A stretch of DNA of 64,000 nt from Williamsia limnetica (GTDB taxonomy: Bacteria; Actinomycetota; Actinomycetes; Mycobacteriales; Mycobacteriaceae), in NCBI RefSeq assembly GCF_003217475.1, contig NZ_QJSP01000011.1, positions 1 through 64,000 of the forward strand, in the 5' to 3' direction. A program made the position numbers and the translations under genes. This document shows, one piece after another, positions 61,998-64,000 of this stretch (position 1 is the first letter of the stretch; each line of letters begins with the position of its first letter). Under the pieces are notes generated by a model. It searched no databases. It was given only the letters and a program-made list of their open reading frames with translations, and was not told the origin of the DNA.

Positions 61998-63506
61998 ATG
62001 GGCACGGATGTGAGCACCCGCGAGTTCAGCCGAGAAGACCGGCGCCGGTTCCGCGAGCAGGTGGGGCGCTGCACCGAAGCCGTCGCGCGCATGTTGTCGG
62101 ACGGCCTCTTCACCGATCAGGGCAACCCTCCTGAGCCGCTGCTGGGCATGGAGGTCGAACTCAATCTTGTTGACCGCGCCATGAACCCGGCGATGTCGAA
62201 CGCGACGGTGCTCGAGGCCATCGCAGATCCGGACTATCAGACCGAGCTCGGGCAGTTCAACATCGAGATCAACGTCGCGCCGCAACCGTTCACCGGCGGC
62301 GACACGGTCTCTCTCGAGGACGCGCTGCGCGACTCGTTGAATCGCGCCGAGGCCAAGGCCGCCGAAACCGACAACCACCTGGTGATGATCGGTATGTTGC
62401 CGACACTGCGGCAGGAGCACTTCGCTCACCAGTGGATCTCGGCAAATCCCCGGTATGACCTGTTGAACCAGCAGATCTTTGCCGCGCGCGGTGAAGATAT
62501 CGAGCTTGATATCACCGGTGTGCCACTGACACTCGGTGGAGATGCCGAAAAGCTCAAGACGTCGATCGATTCCATCTTGCCCGAGGCCGCCTGCACGTCG
62601 TTGCAGCTGCATCTGAGGGTCGCCCCCGAAGATTTCGCCCACCACTGGAATGCTGCGCAGGCCATCTCGGGTGTCCAGGTGGCGCTCGCCGGCAATTCTC
62701 CGTTCCTGGCGGGCTCCGCGCTCTGGCACGAAAGCCGGATTCCGGTGTTCGAGCAGGCCACCGATACGCGACCCCAGGAGCTGATCAATCAGGGTGTCCG
62801 TCCCCGAGTCTGGTTCGGAGAACGCTGGATCACGACGATCTTCGACCTTTTCGAGGAGAACACCCGGTACTTTCCGTCATTGCTCCCGGTGGTATCCGAC
62901 GACGATCCGCTCGCACAACTGGATGCCGGCGAGACTCCAGAACTGACCGAACTCCGCATGCACAACGGAACCGTGTACCGCTGGAATCGGCCTGTCTACG
63001 ACGTGATCGACGGACACGCACACCTGCGAGTGGAAAACCGGGTCCTTCCGGCGGGACCCACCGTTCTCGACATCATGGCCAACGCCGCGTTCTACTACGG
63101 CGTACTGCGAGCGCTGGTCGATTCCGACCGTCCGATCTGGTCTCAAATGTCGTTCGATGCTGCGTCGGAGAACCTTCACTCCGCCGCCCGTGATGGCATG
63201 GACAGCCAATTGTATTGGCCGACAATGGGCTGGGTGCGGCCTGACGAATTGGTATTGCGTCGATTGCTTCCACTCGCCGACGAAGGCCTGCAGAGTTTCG
63301 GGGTCGGCGCCGACGCGCGCGATCGCTACCTGTCCGTCATCGAAGGCCGAGCCCTGGCCCGCCAGACCGGTTCGGTGTGGCAGCGAGAGTCCTTGGTGGC
63401 CCGTGAAAAAGCAGGCGACAGCCGCGACGTGGCACTGGCCGGGATGCTGCGTGAATACATCGACCGAATGCACGACGGAGCCGCGGTTCACACGTGGGAT
63501 GCGTGA
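61998..63506 (+). CDS. Glutamate-cysteine ligase (GCS2) family protein
   Basis: The 502-residue protein matches the GCS2 family: LLGMEVELNLVD near the N-terminus, GQFNIEINVAPQ, TSLQLHLRV, SGVQVALAGNSPFLAG and RVENRVLPAGPTVLDI. These are ATP-grasp-like carboxylate-amine ligases. Mycothiol producers do not need glutathione, so the real substrate may differ from glutamate and cysteine. ATG 61998 is preferred to TTG 61995. Confidence 0.8.
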   Translation: MGTDVSTREFSREDRRRFREQVGRCTEAVARMLSDGLFTDQGNPPEPLLGMEVELNLVDRAMNPAMSNATVLEAIADPDYQTELGQFNIEINVAPQPFTGGDTVSLEDALRDSLNRAEAKAAETDNHLVMIGMLPTLRQEHFAHQWISANPRYDLLNQQIFAARGEDIELDITGVPLTLGGDAEKLKTSIDSILPEAACTSLQLHLRVAPEDFAHHWNAAQAISGVQVALAGNSPFLAGSALWHESRIPVFEQATDTRPQELINQGVRPRVWFGERWITTIFDLFEENTRYFPSLLPVVSDDDPLAQLDAGETPELTELRMHNGTVYRWNRPVYDVIDGHAHLRVENRVLPAGPTVLDIMANAAFYYGVLRALVDSDRPIWSQMSFDAASENLHSAARDGMDSQLYWPTMGWVRPDELVLRRLLPLADEGLQSFGVGADARDRYLSVIEGRALARQTGSVWQRESLVAREKAGDSRDVALAGMLREYIDRMHDGAAVHTWDA

Positions 63507-63535
63507 ACCGCAGCTGTCACTGTTTATGCTGTAAT

Positions 63536-64000
63536 TCAGCCTGATTCAGGGGCTGCCGGTGATGGCTCGTCCGGCGACGACTCCGCTGGTGGATCTGGAT
63601 TTTGGCCGCTTAGTTCTCGTGTGCGTTGTTCGAGTTGGGCTTTGCGGCGTGCGAGCATGGCCTGCCGTGCTTCGAGCAAGGCCTCGTCCGGGTGGTGGGC
63701 ACGGTTGATCCGGGGTGTGCGGTCGGGGTCCAAGAATACCGGGGGTATCCAGGCACAGCGGCCGGCGTCGGGGCCGTCGGTGATCATGATGGTCTGCCAC
63801 TGATGCTCCCCCGGCCCGACCAGCTTGTGGTGCTGCGGGCACGCCGGAGCCAGGTGCGAAATATCGGTCAGCCCACCGAGCGCCCACTCGACGGTGTGGT
63901 GGGCTTCGGCCCACATCGCCGGGTTCGTGCACCCACCGAACGAACAACCGCGGTGTGCGGCGAACATCGCGATGCGTTGCGCTTCGCTGGCCAACCGTTT
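63536..64000 (-). CDS. 13E12-family HNH endonuclease-like protein, C-terminal part
   Basis: The frame enters from the right edge and ends at 63536. It contains an HNH core with zinc-binding Cys (RGCSFGGCTNPAMWAEAHHTVEWALGGLTDISHLAPACPQHH), followed by the family tail (GRCAWIPPVFLDPDRTPR) and a Pro/Ser-rich end. The N-terminal DUF222 part is outside the window. Unlike the broken gene at the left end, the nuclease core looks intact. Such genes are repeated across mycobacterial-type genomes and may be mobile-element related. Confidence 0.85.
   Translation of the reverse strand, partial: KRLASEAQRIAMFAAHRGCSFGGCTNPAMWAEAHHTVEWALGGLTDISHLAPACPQHHKLVGPGEHQWQTIMITDGPDAGRCAWIPPVFLDPDRTPRINRAHHPDEALLEARQAMLARRKAQLEQRTRELSGQNPDPPAESSPDEPSPAAPESG

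Noticed and set aside
1-64000. CRISPR array, rRNA, intact tRNA, complete insertion sequence or prophage
   Set aside because: No spaced direct repeats of CRISPR length, no rRNA signature and no transposase or integrase were seen while reading the window. tRNAs were looked for by eye only.

Overview
The window is GC-rich chromosomal DNA from a mycolic-acid-containing actinobacterium of the order Mycobacteriales, most likely Gordonia or a close relative. The evidence is mycothiol synthase (mshD), a DesA-type acyl-ACP desaturase, an LmeA-like protein, GlnR, a LytR-CpsA-Psr ligase and 13E12-type (DUF222/HNH) genes. The stretch from about 22.4 to 56.7 kb keeps the content and order of the M. tuberculosis Rv0807-Rv0824c neighbourhood (SCP protein, purF, purM, DUF3073, YgfZ-like, PabC-like, nitrobindin-like, sseC, cysA, lmeA, glnR, mshD, phoU, LCP, dus, desA1), with lineage-specific blocks inserted between the conserved genes. 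The genus is an inference; the synteny comes from memory of the tuberculosis gene order.

Layout. 0-1 kb: a broken 13E12/HNH gene. 1.4-4.8 kb: an MmpL transporter coupled to a PHP-domain protein. 5-16 kb: accessory metabolism (papain-like hydrolase, SRPBCC, SDR, VOC, NUDIX, an iron-redox enzyme / CDGSH / methyltransferase group, purine permease, MFS exporter, alpha/beta hydrolase). 16-21 kb: a leftward envelope set (Ser/Thr kinase, a membrane protein sharing the kinase's outer domains, LVIVD propeller, DUF305). 21-28 kb: SnoaL-like pair, desA1, dus, LCP ligase, phoU. 28-34 kb: pseudokinase plus FHA protein, then the complete pstSCAB operon. 34-42 kb: mshD/glnR, lmeA, a cysteine-rich leader peptide with the rhodanese/sseC pair, a secretion-linked hydrolase module and a nitrobindin-like protein. 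42-50 kb: a divergent SDR/HxlR pair and the cytochrome bd operon cydABDC. 50-57 kb: PabC-like, YgfZ-like, MOSC, DUF3073, then purM, purF and an SCP-like gene. 57-60 kb: a type VII-secretion-like module with a duplicated envelope protein. 60-64 kb: an ABC-F ATPase, a GCS2-family ligase, and the C-terminal end of a second 13E12/HNH gene.

Themes. Many neighbours overlap by GTGA or ATGA, which implies translational coupling. Several short genes sit about 7 nt after a TANNNT box and look leaderless: the Cys leader, the 32-aa membrane peptide, the YgfZ-like gene and one envelope paralogue. Two genes, dus and the ABC-F ATPase, have no ATG/GTG/TTG that yields the whole protein; for the ABC-F gene an ATC at the expected initiator position is the best candidate. 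Two separate modules combine a small helical ESX/EspC-like protein, a large protein with a WXG-like N-terminus and a membrane-anchored partner; these are the best candidates here for a poorly described secretion or effector system. No intact rRNA, tRNA, CRISPR array or complete insertion sequence was seen.
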